Positions 48,507 through 58,960 of a DNA stretch of 64,000 nt are shown here, one piece after another. The stretch covers positions 310,001-374,000 of the forward strand of contig NZ_CANMLV010000001.1 in the NCBI RefSeq assembly GCF_947498825.1. The letters run 5' to 3'. Source of the stretch: an uncultured Cedecea sp. GTDB lineage: Bacteria > Pseudomonadota > Gammaproteobacteria > Enterobacterales > Enterobacteriaceae. Every line of letters starts with the position of its first letter. Within the stretch, counting starts at the first letter, position 1. The translations under genes were made by a program, and so were the position numbers. The notes beneath the pieces were generated by a model. That model was not told the DNA's origin and searched no databases. It was given only the letters and a program-made list of their open reading frames with translations.

Positions 48507-48769
48507 TAATAATACTTCCACTTTTTTGTTAATTGATAGATTGATTAATATTACTGTTAATCAATCAATTTAAAAACCAGAAATGTATTAATATTTTTAT
48601 TTTTCACATAACGATAATCGTTATTGCCGTCTGACTATAGAATTAAAAAAATCATAAATAAAGTCGCACTATATTTTTCCACAAATAATGCATCCGATTA
48701 CAAGACGCTTTAACATAAATAACTATTCTTGGAAAGAATGAAAAACCCACTAACATCTAGGAATTATAT
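48507..48769. other. wzx-glycosyltransferase gap
   Basis: About 260 bases of AT-rich DNA with no supported ORF. No terminator is evident, so the operon may be continuous. Confidence 0.4.
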
Positions 48770-49594
48770 TTATCTAAACTTATTATATGCAATTTTTTTC
48801 AAAAATGGTGGTGAAATCCTCAGAAGGAACAATAATACAGTGTGTAAAATATTAGTTAAGGTTAATACTTCTAATTTTTTAAAGGCATAGCATCTCGCAT
48901 TTAAATCATTTATAGCCTTTTTAAAACCACGTCGTGAATGAAAATTATTATCCACTCGAAATTTTAACAACGGTTTATTTATATTAGATATTTTTTTCCC
49001 GGCTGATAATAAGTCGATCCAGAGATAATAATCTTGTGTATTTTTTAAAGAAGCATTATATCTCACACCATCTTCAAAAAGAGAAGTTCTAAACATAACT
49101 GAAGGATGATTTAAGGGGCATTTTTTAATAATTTTTTTCATGATGATTTCAGAATCTGAGTCCATTTTCTTATAATATAATTCATCTCCAATCTCGGAGA
49201 TCTCTATTACATCAGAACCAACAACATCAATATCAATATTATCACTCATGAATTTAACCTGAGTTTCAATTCGATTCGAACATGAGATATCATCAGAATC
49301 CATTCTGGCTATATATTCATACCCCCCCTTCTCTATTATTAGATCAATGGAATTATTAAGCCGAGTAGCAAGACCTTTCTGCTCTGCATGATAGAAGATG
49401 AAGATATTATTTTCTTCATTATATTTTTTTAATAAACACTTCACATCGTCAGATACCCAACCATCTACTTGGATAAAGATATCAATGCAGCTATAAGTTT
49501 GATTTATTAAACTATCAACTGCTTCTTTTAAAAAAGTTAAAGAATCTGACTTATAGACTGATAAAATTATAGCAACCTTTAATTCCTGAGGCAT
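48770..49594 (-). CDS. Family 2 glycosyltransferase
   Basis: The 274-aa product begins MPQELKVAIILSVYKSDSL and has YIARMDSDDISCSNRIETQV (DxD motif) and PLNHPSVMFRTSLF, typical of GT2 enzymes of the O-antigen/capsule kind. A C-terminal hydrophobic stretch (LTNILHTVLLFLLRISPPFL) may bind the membrane. ATG 49594 is preferred over an upstream TTG. Confidence 0.88.
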   Translation of the reverse strand: MPQELKVAIILSVYKSDSLTFLKEAVDSLINQTYSCIDIFIQVDGWVSDDVKCLLKKYNEENNIFIFYHAEQKGLATRLNNSIDLIIEKGGYEYIARMDSDDISCSNRIETQVKFMSDNIDIDVVGSDVIEISEIGDELYYKKMDSDSEIIMKKIIKKCPLNHPSVMFRTSLFEDGVRYNASLKNTQDYYLWIDLLSAGKKISNINKPLLKFRVDNNFHSRRGFKKAINDLNARCYAFKKLEVLTLTNILHTVLLFLLRISPPFLKKIAYNKFR

Positions 49595-49707
49595 GTTAAT
49601 ATCCAAATATTATATTTATATTCAAAGAGAAGTGTCATATAAAACGACCATTAATTGATAATATTAAGCAGACTGTTTTCTACGAGCATATGATTTACTT
49701 AGGTAGA

Positions 49708-50812
49708 ATACTTTATAAGGATTATGAATCCTGCAGTCTACAGGGACTAACGCGAGGTAGTTCCTATCCATCGCAGCTTTTGCGCATCTTTCTCTATAAT
49801 CCTGTCTTAAACAACTTATGCTGCGATGAGATATTTACTGCTATATATTTTATCCCTGAAAATAATTCCGCTGCGTCCCCGTCTTATTCGAAAATTATCT
49901 TCATTCATCGCCATATCCAGACGCCAGTTTAATTTATTCTCCACCCTCCAATATCTCGTATCACTGAGGATAATTTCCTAGCTAATATATCTGATGAAAT
50001 AATATAGTAGCAGTCAGGTATTTCGACTTCTTTCTTATTTTCTGTTATTTCCGAACAGAAGTTAACTGTCATTCCTATCTTTTTAAATCTTTCTAGCCAA
50101 AAAATAAAATCAAGCAGGTTCTCTGACAATATGAAACCGGATTTCTTCTCTTCTATGGCTTTTTCTTTCGTAACAAAACTTTCAAGCTGTGGATCATTTA
50201 TACATTTCACTGGAAATTCATCTTCTAATGCCCAGTATAATTGCCGCTGATTTTCTTTACTGCCAGCAGATAATCGACTTCCTGCTAGCAGATCTTTTCA
50301 GCGTTATCTTTTGGCATTCCATCGCATCTGCTGTGATAATTTCACCTTTCAAATCAAGTATGTTTAATAATTTAGGCATCGCCGTTATTTCATCCAGTGA
50401 ATAAAACATTCATGGAATTTGTCAGAACTTATATTACTCACTACTCTAGCTCTCGTATTATGCAGGAGAATTCCGTTGCCAAAATCACCATAAAATTTTA
50501 AAAATCAAGTGAACATGACCAAAATTTTCAATATCTTCCTATCCTTTTTTCACCTAATATGACTGCACAAATAGTGAGATGAATAACATCTAATAATTTA
50601 TGTTCTATTTTTCAGGTCTATCGATAATCAGATATAACAGTAATATGTTTCATTAAATCTTCAAAACTCATTACGACAATTCCATTTAGTTTTAAACTAA
50701 AAAGACTTGATCATATTTTATTCTGGTGAGATACCACATAATGATTATATCTTATCACAGATCAATTAATACACGATTCATTGTATAAAAAACATACTTC
50801 CCGTAATCCTTT
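49708..50812 (-). mobile_element. ISAs1-family insertion sequence, degraded copy A
   Basis: The sequence parallels the intact copy at 52979-54267, for example ATCCCTGAAAATAATTCCGC and the block around 50330-50420, but has many substitutions, frameshifts and at least one internal deletion. The terminal repeats are largely eroded, so ends are approximate. The best residual ORF (minus, 50210-49929) shows KKIGMTVNFCSEI, a decayed form of the transposase. Confidence 0.8.
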
Positions 50813-50973
50813 TTTATTTCAATACTTAAATTTTTAGCCCTACCAATTACTTCAGCTAGTAAGCTATTAGATTAACCATTAAAGATAGCTACTGTATTAA
50901 AAAGAATAATCGATGCACAACTGAATTTTTCATACTTTATTTTTAGCACTCTGGCTAATTAAAAGAATAAAAA

Positions 50974-51798
50974 TTATTTTTTTAACAATCTTAACTTCAA
51001 TCCCATTTTCTCATCAAAACTTGATGGATCAAATTTTTCTAAACAATTACCTGGAAAATTAGTAAGTTCTCCAAAATATATTTTGTCTTCTAATATATAC
51101 AAATCCACTCTGATAAAATCAAATTCCGTCGAAAGTTGCTCTGCTATTTTTACAGCATCTTCATACAATGCAGGTTTTTTAATATCATCTCCAATTTCAA
51201 ACTGATATTTTACATTCGTTAAACTAAAATCCCTCGTGTAGATATTTCTTTTATGTTTGCTAAATCTGTCTAAGTCTACTTGAACAAACTCTACTCTGCC
51301 ATTAATACAAAAAAACTTATAATCAGGGGGAATGCCATTTTCGAAATTAAGAAGTTCCTCTATAATTATAGTTCTAGGTAAATTTTTATAAACCCATTCC
51401 CTGCCTTTTTTATAGTAATCTATTTTTTGCCATTTTTTAATTTCATCACAAATTGACTCATATGTGGTGTTTTTCTTGTCTACTATAGAAACCATTTTTG
51501 AACCATGATTAGCTTTAACAACAAATTTATTTGGTAATAAATCCCATTCTTGCTTGCTCAAATTTAATCCAGTCCATAGTAATGGTATTAATATATCATG
51601 CTGTTTTTTTTGAGAAACATAATCTCTCACTCTGATCCTATCTGATACACGCGTTCTTAATTTTGATAGTTCTAAATTTGGTCTAAGCTTCAAATAGAAA
51701 ATTTTTTCCGTTAGCGTTTTTGGAAAAAAAATGCGGGGTAGTTTTTTTTGTCGAATGATATAGATCAGTATTGAAAAAAAAGAATCGTAAACATTCAT
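50974..51798 (-). CDS. TupA-like ATP-grasp protein
   Basis: The 274-aa product contains RIFFPKTLTEKIFYLKLR, PNKFVVKANHGSKMVSIVD, RTIIIEELLNFENGIPPDYK, DFIRVDLYILEDKIYFGELT and ends in the ATP-grasp style. This matches the TupA-like ATP-grasp family found in polysaccharide loci (named for teichuronopeptide synthesis), where it may form an amide between an amino acid and a uronic acid. With Ugd and the UDP-GlcA epimerase nearby, amidation of GlcA or GalA is plausible. It lies alone between two decayed IS copies. Confidence 0.82.
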   Translation of the reverse strand: MNVYDSFFSILIYIIRQKKLPRIFFPKTLTEKIFYLKLRPNLELSKLRTRVSDRIRVRDYVSQKKQHDILIPLLWTGLNLSKQEWDLLPNKFVVKANHGSKMVSIVDKKNTTYESICDEIKKWQKIDYYKKGREWVYKNLPRTIIIEELLNFENGIPPDYKFFCINGRVEFVQVDLDRFSKHKRNIYTRDFSLTNVKYQFEIGDDIKKPALYEDAVKIAEQLSTEFDFIRVDLYILEDKIYFGELTNFPGNCLEKFDPSSFDEKMGLKLRLLKK

Positions 51799-51969
51799 TT
51801 TAGTACCTCAACTTATTAACTATATAGGTTATTTTTATATAAAAAACATGCTATTCAGACTATAGTTTCGTAACGACATATTCTACAAAAGCAACTCGAA
51901 ACATTTCCGATTGATTGCTGCCCGAAAAAATTTTCTATATAATATATTTTAAAGGATTCATTCTATACT

Positions 51970-52978
51970 CAGGGAAAGATTACCAAGCCCAGTTTCCCGT
52001 AATGACTGACACCAAGCATTTCTTGTCCATCGCGCTCTGCACAGTCTAGCTTTAAATTTTTTATGCTACGATAATATATTTACTATTATATGTTTTATCC
52101 CTAAAAGAATTCTGCTGTCTATCCTCTTCTTATTCGACAATTATCTTCATTCATCGCCATATCCAGACACAGTGTAATTTATTCTTCACTGCCTAATATC
52201 TTCGTATAGCTTAATAAAATTTCTTAACTGTTATATTTTATGAGCTAATATAATAATGAATAGATATTTCAAGTTATTTCCTATTTTCTGTTATCTCCAA
52301 TTGAAAGTTGACTACAACGCTCAAACTTTAAAATTTTTTAGAAAAAGTGAAACTAATCAGTTTATCTGGAATATCACTGTCTATTTGAAATAAAGTTTTA
52401 TGCCTTCCATGTCTTTTCCTCTTCAAAAAAACCTTCTGCTTATAGAGCATTTATATATTCGCTGGATAATGCGTTATCTAATTTCCGGTATAATTTATCT
52501 TGAGTTCCTTTTACCGCCAGCAGATAATAGCCTTCCCTCTGGCAGATCTTTTCAGCATTATCTTTTGGCATCCCATCGCATCTGCTGTGATAATTTTATT
52601 TTTTAATCAAACATTTTTAATAACTCAGGCATCGCCGTTATTTCATTGTTTTTCTCTGCCGTTTTTAACTGTTCGAGAACAATACTGCTCATCGCCGAAA
52701 ATGCGCTGACGACATGCATCGCTCCGAATCGTCTACTTTTATCATAAGATCTACGCAGCGTTTTCCATCAATGGCAATAATGTCTTCATCGACTATACGA
52801 TATTCTTTCACCCAGTAAATAAAACATTCATGGAATTTATTAGGACTTATATTACCCACTACCTAGGCTCTCATGTCATGTATGGAAATATCGTTTCCAA
52901 AATCACCGTAGAATTTTTAAAAACCCCAAGTGAACATGACAAAAATCTTCAATATCCCCCGTCCTTCTGTACCTAATA
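51970..52978 (-). mobile_element. ISAs1-family insertion sequence, degraded copy B, left part
   Basis: Begins CAGGGAAAGAT, the terminal repeat of the intact copy, and follows its sequence with heavy decay. It is cut at 52978 by insertion of copy C. Its remainder continues at 54278. Confidence 0.85.
52969..52978. repeat. Target site duplication of IS copy C, left
   Basis: GTACCTAATA is repeated exactly at 54268-54277 on the other side of the element. Confidence 0.9.
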
Positions 52979-54267
52979 CAGGGAAAGATTACGAAACCCC
53001 GCAGCCCGCAAGGACTGACGCGAGGTACTTCCTGTCCATCGCTGCCCGACGCATCTTTCTGCGCAGCCCTGCCTTAAATTCTTTATGCTGCGATAAAATA
53101 TTTACCGCAATATGTCTTATTCCTGAAAATAATTCCGCAGCGTCACCTCTTCTTATTCGGCAATTATCTTCATTCATCGCCACATCCAAACGCCAGTGTA
53201 ATTTATTCTCGATCTGCCAGTGACCGCGTATCGATGAGGCAAATTTCTCTGCAGAAATATTTGATGAGCTAATATAATAACGAACGGACATTTCAGGTTC
53301 TTTTTTATCTTTTGCTATTTCTGAGCGTAAACAAACTGCCATGCCTATTTTTCTTAAATCTTTCCAGGCAAAGGTATAATCAATAAGTCCATCCGGAATA
53401 TCACTGACAATATGCAGTCTTGTTTCCTCTCTTCCATGACTTTTTTCTTCCGCTACAAAACTTTCAAACCCAGGATCGTTTATCCTTTTCACAGGAAAAG
53501 CGTCTTCTAACGCACGGTATAATTTCCCCTGATTCCCTTTCACTGCCAGCAGATAATCACCTTCCTTATTTCGGATCTTTTCAGCGATATCTTTCTGACA
53601 TCCCATTGCATCTGACGTCACTATTTTACCTTTTAAATCAAGCAGTTTTAATAGCTCAGGCATCGCTGTTATTTCATTACTCTTTTCAGCCGTTTTTAAC
53701 TGACCAAGGACAACACCACTCATTGTCGAAAATGCACTGACGACATGTATCGCTCCGCGTCGTCTGCTTTTATCATATGATCTGCGCAGCGTTTTTCCAT
53801 CAATCGCAATAACGTCTTCATCGATTGTATGACATTCCTTCATCCAGTTAATAAAACATTCATGAAATTTATTAGGACTTATATTACTCACGACTCTGGC
53901 AATAGTATCATGTACAGGAATACCGTTTTCAAAATCGCCGTAGAGTTTCAAAAAATCCAGATGAACATGGCCGAAATCCTCGATATCTTCCCAACCCTCA
54001 GAACCAGAGATAACAGCACAAATAGTGAGAAGAAGAATATCAGATAATTTATGTTCAACTTTCCATGACTGACGATAATCAGGGATGATAGTGAGATGTT
54101 TCATTAAATCTTCAAGATTCATTACGCTAATTCCATTTATTTTTGAATTAAGAAGATTTGATCACATTCACTTCTGCTTAGATATCACTTAATGACCCCC
54201 TTTTGTCATAGGTCAATAAACATACGATTCATTGTATGAAAAACGTACTTTTCATGATCTTTCCCTG
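52979..54267 (-). mobile_element. Intact ISAs1-family insertion sequence, copy C
   Basis: The element is 1289 bases, bounded by inverted repeats CAGGGAAAGAT / ATCTTTCCCTG (11 perfect, then imperfect), with a perfect 10-base target duplication. It carries one full-length transposase gene. It is inserted inside the older copy B. Confidence 0.93.
52989..54122 (-). CDS. ISAs1-family transposase
   Basis: The 377-aa product has the N-terminal DDE_Tnp_1-associated domain ([20 protein letters not shown]) and the catalytic part with [15 protein letters not shown] (Asp), [10 protein letters not shown] (Asp), [14 protein letters not shown] and [17 protein letters not shown] (Glu). The reading frame is intact and the element has clean ends, so it could be active. 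It is the H-repeat type common in enterobacterial O-antigen loci. Confidence 0.95.
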   Translation of the reverse strand: MNLEDLMKHLTIIPDYRQSWKVEHKLSDILLLTICAVISGSEGWEDIEDFGHVHLDFLKLYGDFENGIPVHDTIARVVSNISPNKFHECFINWMKECHTIDEDVIAIDGKTLRRSYDKSRRRGAIHVVSAFSTMSGVVLGQLKTAEKSNEITAMPELLKLLDLKGKIVTSDAMGCQKDIAEKIRNKEGDYLLAVKGNQGKLYRALEDAFPVKRINDPGFESFVAEEKSHGREETRLHIVSDIPDGLIDYTFAWKDLRKIGMAVCLRSEIAKDKKEPEMSVRYYISSSNISAEKFASSIRGHWQIENKLHWRLDVAMNEDNCRIRRGDAAELFSGIRHIAVNILSQHKEFKAGLRRKMRRAAMDRKYLASVLAGCGVS

Positions 54268-54277
54268 GTACCTAATA
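54268..54277. repeat. Target site duplication of IS copy C, right
   Basis: GTACCTAATA, identical to 52969-52978. Confidence 0.9.
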
Positions 54278-54462
54278 TGACACAGCACAAATAGTGAGAT
54301 AGATAATATCTAATAATTTATGTTCTATTTTCTAGGACTGTCGATAATCAGAGATAACATTTCGTTCCTCTGTGATATAAATCAATGACCCTATTTTGTT
54401 ACATGTAAATAAATGCGAGATTTATTGTATAAATAACGCACTTCTCGTGAGATTTCCCTTTG
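54278..54462 (-). mobile_element. ISAs1 degraded copy B, right part
   Basis: Continues copy B after the nested insertion (CACAAATAGTGAGA, TAATTTATGTTC and TCGATAATCAGAG match copies A and C). It ends near GATTTCCCTT, an eroded terminal repeat. The outer flanks share ATTCTA on both sides, perhaps a worn target duplication. Confidence 0.75.
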
Positions 54463-54510
54463 ATTCTACTACATCAGCAGGATTCTGATTTTAAAAAACA
54501 TGTTTTGCAA

Positions 54511-54546
54511 CACGCTACCGCCCCAGGCTCAACAGCTACCAGTGCA
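54511..54546 (-). promoter_or_regulatory. JUMPstart element with ops site
   Basis: On the minus strand it reads CAGTGCACTGGTAGCTGTTG, then AGCCTGGGGCGGTAGCGTG, a close match to the JUMPstart consensus. The ops core GGCGGTAGCGTG is at 54522-54511. It recruits RfaH to make long polysaccharide operons transcribe fully. It is placed between galF and the O-antigen block, as in E. coli. Confidence 0.93.
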
Positions 54547-54850
54547 CTGTACCGCTTTTCTCTATGTGTTTTTAGTCATAAGGTTATCGTTCTTATTGAC
54601 GCGATAGCCGAAAACATAAATCTGTGACCTTGCGTTACCCGGTTGTTATTTTCTTTCACGCAACCCTGGCAATTTACACGCAACATCTTGCACAGATATG
54701 ACTAAAGTTTTCCTGTAAACCGCCGATAAAGATATGACGGTTTCATTAGATTCAAGTCGAAAAAAAAGGCAGTTCGCATCTCAAGTTCAGCACTATCTGG
54801 ACGCATAACTACCCTATATACTCTTCCCTACCCTCTGCTTTACCTGAAAA
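54547..54850. other. galF-JUMPstart interval
   Basis: About 300 bases with no ORF. It should contain the O-antigen operon promoter on the minus strand, upstream of JUMPstart. Confidence 0.5.
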
Positions 54851-55741
54851 TCAGTCTAACAAAGTCAGCAAATGCTCGCGGAACTTCCGCCCTTCTTTGC
54901 GATTTCGCAGTCCGTACTGGACAAAGGCCTGCATATAGCCCAGCTTTTTGCCGCAGTCGTAGCTTTCACCGGTGAGCTGCATGACTTCTACTGGCTGGGT
55001 TTTATTTAACTCGGCAATAGCGTCAGTAAGCTGAATGCGTTCCCAGGCGCCTGGCAGGGTTTTCATCAATATTGGCCAGATATCTGCAGACAAGACATAA
55101 CGGCCTACGGCCATCAGGTCAGAGTTCAGAATTTGTGGCTGGTCCGGCTTTTCAACAAAGTCGACAATACGGCTGATATCCGCTTCATTAACCAGTGGTT
55201 GTTGGGTGGTGATCACCGAGTATTCAGACAAGTCACCATCCAGGTGTTTGGCCAGTACCTGGCTGCGCCGGGTTTCATGGAAACGCTCAATCATGGCAGC
55301 CAGGTTATAACGCAGCGGATCGGCGCTGGCGTCATCGATAACCACATCCGGCAGTACCACAACAAAAGGATTCTGGCCAATGATATGACGCGCACACAGA
55401 ATGGAGTGGCCCAGGCCTAATGGCTGTGGCTGACGCACGTTCATAATGGTCACACCCGGCGGGCAGATAGACTTCACCTCTGCCAGTAACTGGCGCTTGA
55501 CACGCTGTTCCAGCAGGGTTTCTAATTCGTATGAGGTATCAAAGTGGTTTTCGACCGCATTCTTTGATGAGTGGGTGACCAGCACAATCTCTTTGATGCC
55601 TGCCGCGACGATTTCATCAACAATATATTGAATCATCGGTTTATCAACGATAGGTAGCATCTCTTTAGGGATTGCTTTGGTGGCTGGTAACAGCTGCATT
55701 CCCAATCCCGCTACCGGGATCACCGCTTTTAAATTCGTCAT
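54851..55741 (-). CDS. galF: GalF, UTP-glucose-1-phosphate uridylyltransferase-like
   Basis: The 296-aa product has [20 protein letters not shown], in which GMQLLPATK is the GalF form of the GalU GMRMLPATK motif, and [41 protein letters not shown]. GalF is a weakly active relative of GalU thought to tune UDP-glucose levels. It marks the left end of the O-antigen locus. Confidence 0.95.
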   Translation of the reverse strand: MTNLKAVIPVAGLGMQLLPATKAIPKEMLPIVDKPMIQYIVDEIVAAGIKEIVLVTHSSKNAVENHFDTSYELETLLEQRVKRQLLAEVKSICPPGVTIMNVRQPQPLGLGHSILCARHIIGQNPFVVVLPDVVIDDASADPLRYNLAAMIERFHETRRSQVLAKHLDGDLSEYSVITTQQPLVNEADISRIVDFVEKPDQPQILNSDLMAVGRYVLSADIWPILMKTLPGAWERIQLTDAIAELNKTQPVEVMQLTGESYDCGKKLGYMQAFVQYGLRNRKEGRKFREHLLTLLD

Positions 55742-56212
55742 TTGTCATCCCACTTTGCAATTAACGAAAGATTATAAACTTTTCGCGCTTCAATTCCAGT
55801 AACAATTAACAGAATACCGATACAAAAAATAATCCAGCGTTCTTCAGCAAAGGATAGTGTTTATTTCATACACACTTAGGGTGAAATGTTATTATCGGGC
55901 ATGATAATTTAGCGCTCATTATCTGAACTTCACCTTATTGCAATAGTTAACATATAATACTACAGAATGTGGTCTGGTCAGAATTTCATATCAGTAAAAT
56001 ATTTATAGTGGTTTTTTATATTAACACGCACATTGTGAGTTAATTTTCATATAGATAGTCCAGCCTCATGACTGCTGTTCTCTTTTAAGAATAGTCCCCT
56101 GTTATAAATCGCACTAACCATTTTCTCTATACAACTCTCTTTAGCAATTATAACGTCATTGTTCCCGGGCCTGAGTGGCACAGAACAGATTTTTGAGGCC
56201 AGCGATTCTTTT
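55742..56212. other. galF-asmA interval, colanic acid cluster absent
   Basis: In E. coli more than 20 kb (colanic acid genes and yegH) lie here. The interval is AT-rich with no supported ORF. It should hold the galF promoter near 55750-55850. Confidence 0.55.
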
Positions 56213-56341
56213 TTAATAATATAATTTTGGGGTCACACCGCGCGCAGAGTGATATTCTGCAAGGAGGCGTGCTAATTTTCTTTTGTCAACCAGAGTTAAA
56301 AATGCCCTGCTTTGTTTTTTTTCGGGATTATTTTCAGCCAT
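56213..56341 (-). CDS. Possible small basic protein, 42 aa
   Basis: ATG 56341 to TAA 56213 encodes a peptide with KRKLARLLAEYHSARGVTPK, an amphipathic basic helix. The ribosome site is weak and no family is known to me. It lies downstream of the asmA terminator. It may be a remnant or chance ORF. Confidence 0.25.
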   Translation of the reverse strand: MAENNPEKKQSRAFLTLVDKRKLARLLAEYHSARGVTPKLYY

Positions 56342-56373
56342 GTTTTTCCCAAGGGATAATTCTTAAAAACAAT

Positions 56374-56411
56374 AAAATAAAGGCCGTCACGTAACTGACG
56401 GCCTTTATTTT
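56374..56411. terminator. Bidirectional terminator after asmA
   Basis: AAAATAAAGGCCGTCA and TGACGGCCTTTATTTT form a perfect 16-base stem around CGTAAC, with A- and T-rich ends for both strands. Confidence 0.88.
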
Positions 56412-56441
56412 ATTATGGTTAATATCTTACGTTGGTCGCGG

Positions 56442-58277
56442 TTAAAAATCCTTCAGCAGGCGTTTAATGTCTTCAACGCCTTCTTGTTCTGTTCTCTTGT
56501 CCAGCCATTCATTCAGGCGCTGTTTTACTTCACCTTGCAGTAAGTCACGCAGAACCTGGTCTATTGGCAGGCTGTAGCTGAGTTGCTGCCATGGGCCATA
56601 GATCCGCAGTGGTACAGAGGCCCTTTCCAGCAACTTGATGAGTTTATTATTGCTACCCTGCCAGCCGCCGTTCACTCTGATATGGAACATCACATCGCAG
56701 ACTTCCTGCACAATATTCAGCGTACCGCTCCCCGTTAAAGTCAGTATATTTGAGTGTCCGGACATGGAGCTGAGTTGCAGGGAGCCATTGTTCAAGCGCA
56801 TCCGGGCGCTCAAACTGTCCAGTGAAGTGATGTTATCATCATTGCCCGGAATAGAGATCCCGCTGGCTGAGCGGCTGACGGCCTGCTGGATCAGCTGTTG
56901 GAAGTTCATGCCCTGTAACAGAGCCTGACTGAGGTCGATTTGGGCATTACCCTGCCAGTGTTCACGAAAGTCGCTGGCGCTGAGTGCATTCCCACTCAGC
57001 GAACCATTCAGGGATAACAGGCCGGTGACCACCACCGGATAGTTAAAGGCGCTTAAAAGGGTGCCAACCTCAATCTGTCTGAACTGTGGCTGAAAACTGT
57101 ATTTAGCTTGACTACCGCGTACATCAAGGGTGCCTGGCAAAGATAAAGATCCGTTGCCTATCTGGCCATTCAGGGTTTCAATTTTCAACAACCCTTTGCG
57201 GTTAGTGAGGCTGGTCTGGAGCCCGGTAACATTAAGTCCACGCCACTGGAGAGTATCAGCGGCAAGGCTGATGTCTGCCTGCTGGGTACGCAGCGTCTGA
57301 TAATCGGGCTCAGGGGAATGTGCTATCACCGGGCGTGGCGGGTTACTACTGGCTACCGGCTGGCCTGAACGGGTGTCGGTTATCAAAAGATTATCGAGAT
57401 TCAGTTTGCGGGATTGCAGATTAACCGCCAGTTCGGCGATATCCCCCAGGGTGTAACTTATTTCGCCCTTCAGATCGCTGTCATTGGCGGTAAAACGGGT
57501 AATATTCAGGTCAAGTTTTTGTGCTGCCTTCTCTTCCTGCCAGGTAAAAGAGAAGTCGCCGCTACCTTTAATGCCTTCCGCCAGTAAGTCTGCGCCCTGC
57601 AGCTGATAGTTGAGCGAGGAAACGCTGGCATTCAGCGTATGAGGGTAATCGCTAAAATCAACATCTGCCAGTAGCGAAAAGGTTAAATCCCGTTGGTCAC
57701 GGTTGATACGGCTGCTCAGTTCAATATGGGCTTTTTTACTGGCGTCCTGCTGCATCTCCAGGTTGATGCCCCGAACGGTAATTTGTTCTTTATCCGCTCG
57801 CTGAAACACCAGCACACTGTCAACGACCTTGAGTTTATCGATAGCAAATGACCAGCCTCGGTCCGTGGTCGAGGAAGAACTGCTCCCCTGTGGCGCAACG
57901 GGTGAATTTGCCGGTTCTTGGGGCTGACTCTCGGGGATAAGTTTCACCACAGTGTCTTTCACCATCACTTGCTTCACCTGAAGCTGATGGGACAGCAGTG
58001 GATAGAGCGCGACATCAAGGCGCATATTCTCAGCGCTGACAATCGGCTGACTGGCGCCAGGTGCGGTTAATGACATCCGCCCGGATAAAATACTGAGCTG
58101 CGGCCAGACATGCCAGCGCAAAGGACCTTCGATATTAAGCTGATAGCCGCTACGCTCTTCGACTTCCTGCACCATCCAGCCACGGAAATCATTGGGATTA
58201 ACCAATAAAATCAATGCAGAAAGGCCCGCAACAATCACCACGAGTAAAATCATCAATGTGGTCAGGAATCGTTTCAT
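56442..58277 (-). CDS. asmA: AsmA-family outer membrane assembly protein
   Basis: The 611-aa product (E. coli AsmA 617) has an N-terminal membrane anchor (LTTLMILLVVIVAGLSALIL) and a long periplasmic beta-rich body with the AsmA start motif LNIEGPLRWHVWPQLSILSG and the C-terminal domain (LSGSLSGNALSASDF, LRIYGPWQQLSY). AsmA-like proteins are thought to move lipids between membranes. It lies upstream of no other gene on its strand except the terminator. Confidence 0.95.
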   Translation of the reverse strand: MKRFLTTLMILLVVIVAGLSALILLVNPNDFRGWMVQEVEERSGYQLNIEGPLRWHVWPQLSILSGRMSLTAPGASQPIVSAENMRLDVALYPLLSHQLQVKQVMVKDTVVKLIPESQPQEPANSPVAPQGSSSSSTTDRGWSFAIDKLKVVDSVLVFQRADKEQITVRGINLEMQQDASKKAHIELSSRINRDQRDLTFSLLADVDFSDYPHTLNASVSSLNYQLQGADLLAEGIKGSGDFSFTWQEEKAAQKLDLNITRFTANDSDLKGEISYTLGDIAELAVNLQSRKLNLDNLLITDTRSGQPVASSNPPRPVIAHSPEPDYQTLRTQQADISLAADTLQWRGLNVTGLQTSLTNRKGLLKIETLNGQIGNGSLSLPGTLDVRGSQAKYSFQPQFRQIEVGTLLSAFNYPVVVTGLLSLNGSLSGNALSASDFREHWQGNAQIDLSQALLQGMNFQQLIQQAVSRSASGISIPGNDDNITSLDSLSARMRLNNGSLQLSSMSGHSNILTLTGSGTLNIVQEVCDVMFHIRVNGGWQGSNNKLIKLLERASVPLRIYGPWQQLSYSLPIDQVLRDLLQGEVKQRLNEWLDKRTEQEGVEDIKRLLKDF

Positions 58278-58378
58278 AGCATCCTCAGAACGATTATCAA
58301 CAACTTCCAGTGCTTATCTTAGTTCAGATGGGTGATAATGGTCACCCTAAAACCTGACAAGATAAGCCGCTGTTGTCG

Positions 58379-58960
58379 TTAGTCCTTGTCTATGCGACTG
58401 GCAACAGCCCCTTGTTGATCGCGGTATTTTGCATCCTGACGGCGGTTATAGGGTCGAGCGGCAGGGCCACTTAAGGGCTCAAAGCTAAGCGCGCCGATCA
58501 GCATGCCGGGCCGCAGCGCCAGGGGCAGCTTGCCGGAGTTGTAGAATTCTAACACAATACAGCCATGCCAGCCGGGATCAATACGGTGGGCAGTGACATG
58601 CACCATTAAACCCAGTCTGGCAAGGGAAGAGCGGCCATCTAACCAGCCGATTAAATCTGAGGGAATGGTTATTGACTCAAGCGTCACGGCCAGCGCCAGC
58701 TCACCCGGATGGAGAAAAAAGGCTTCGCCTTCAGCCAGCACTATCTCTTCACTCATCACGCGTTCAAGTGCCGCACTGACTTCGTTTTTCGGACCACTAA
58801 GGTCGATAAAAGGTGCGGTATGGCCGCTAAAGGTTCTGAATTTATTCCCCAGGCGCACATCAACTGTAGCGCCACTAATGCGTTCAGCGGGAGGGCGTGG
58901 CGTAATGGCCAAACGGCCGTCGTCCAGCCAGGCTTCAATATCGGTATCACACAAACGCAT
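58379..58960 (-). CDS. dcd: dCTP deaminase
   Basis: The 193-aa product equals E. coli Dcd in length. It has the catalytic segment [20 protein letters not shown] (Arg/Ser/Glu site region) and [11 protein letters not shown]. It deaminates dCTP to dUTP for dTTP synthesis. ATG 58960 follows AAGGAG. The frame is open further upstream but E. coli length supports this start. Confidence 0.97.
   Translation of the reverse strand: MRLCDTDIEAWLDDGRLAITPRPPAERISGATVDVRLGNKFRTFSGHTAPFIDLSGPKNEVSAALERVMSEEIVLAEGEAFFLHPGELALAVTLESITIPSDLIGWLDGRSSLARLGLMVHVTAHRIDPGWHGCIVLEFYNSGKLPLALRPGMLIGALSFEPLSGPAARPYNRRQDAKYRDQQGAVASRIDKD

Noticed and set aside
52930-53223. A 97-aa plus-strand ORF
   Set aside because: It is antisense to the end of the ISAs1 transposase.
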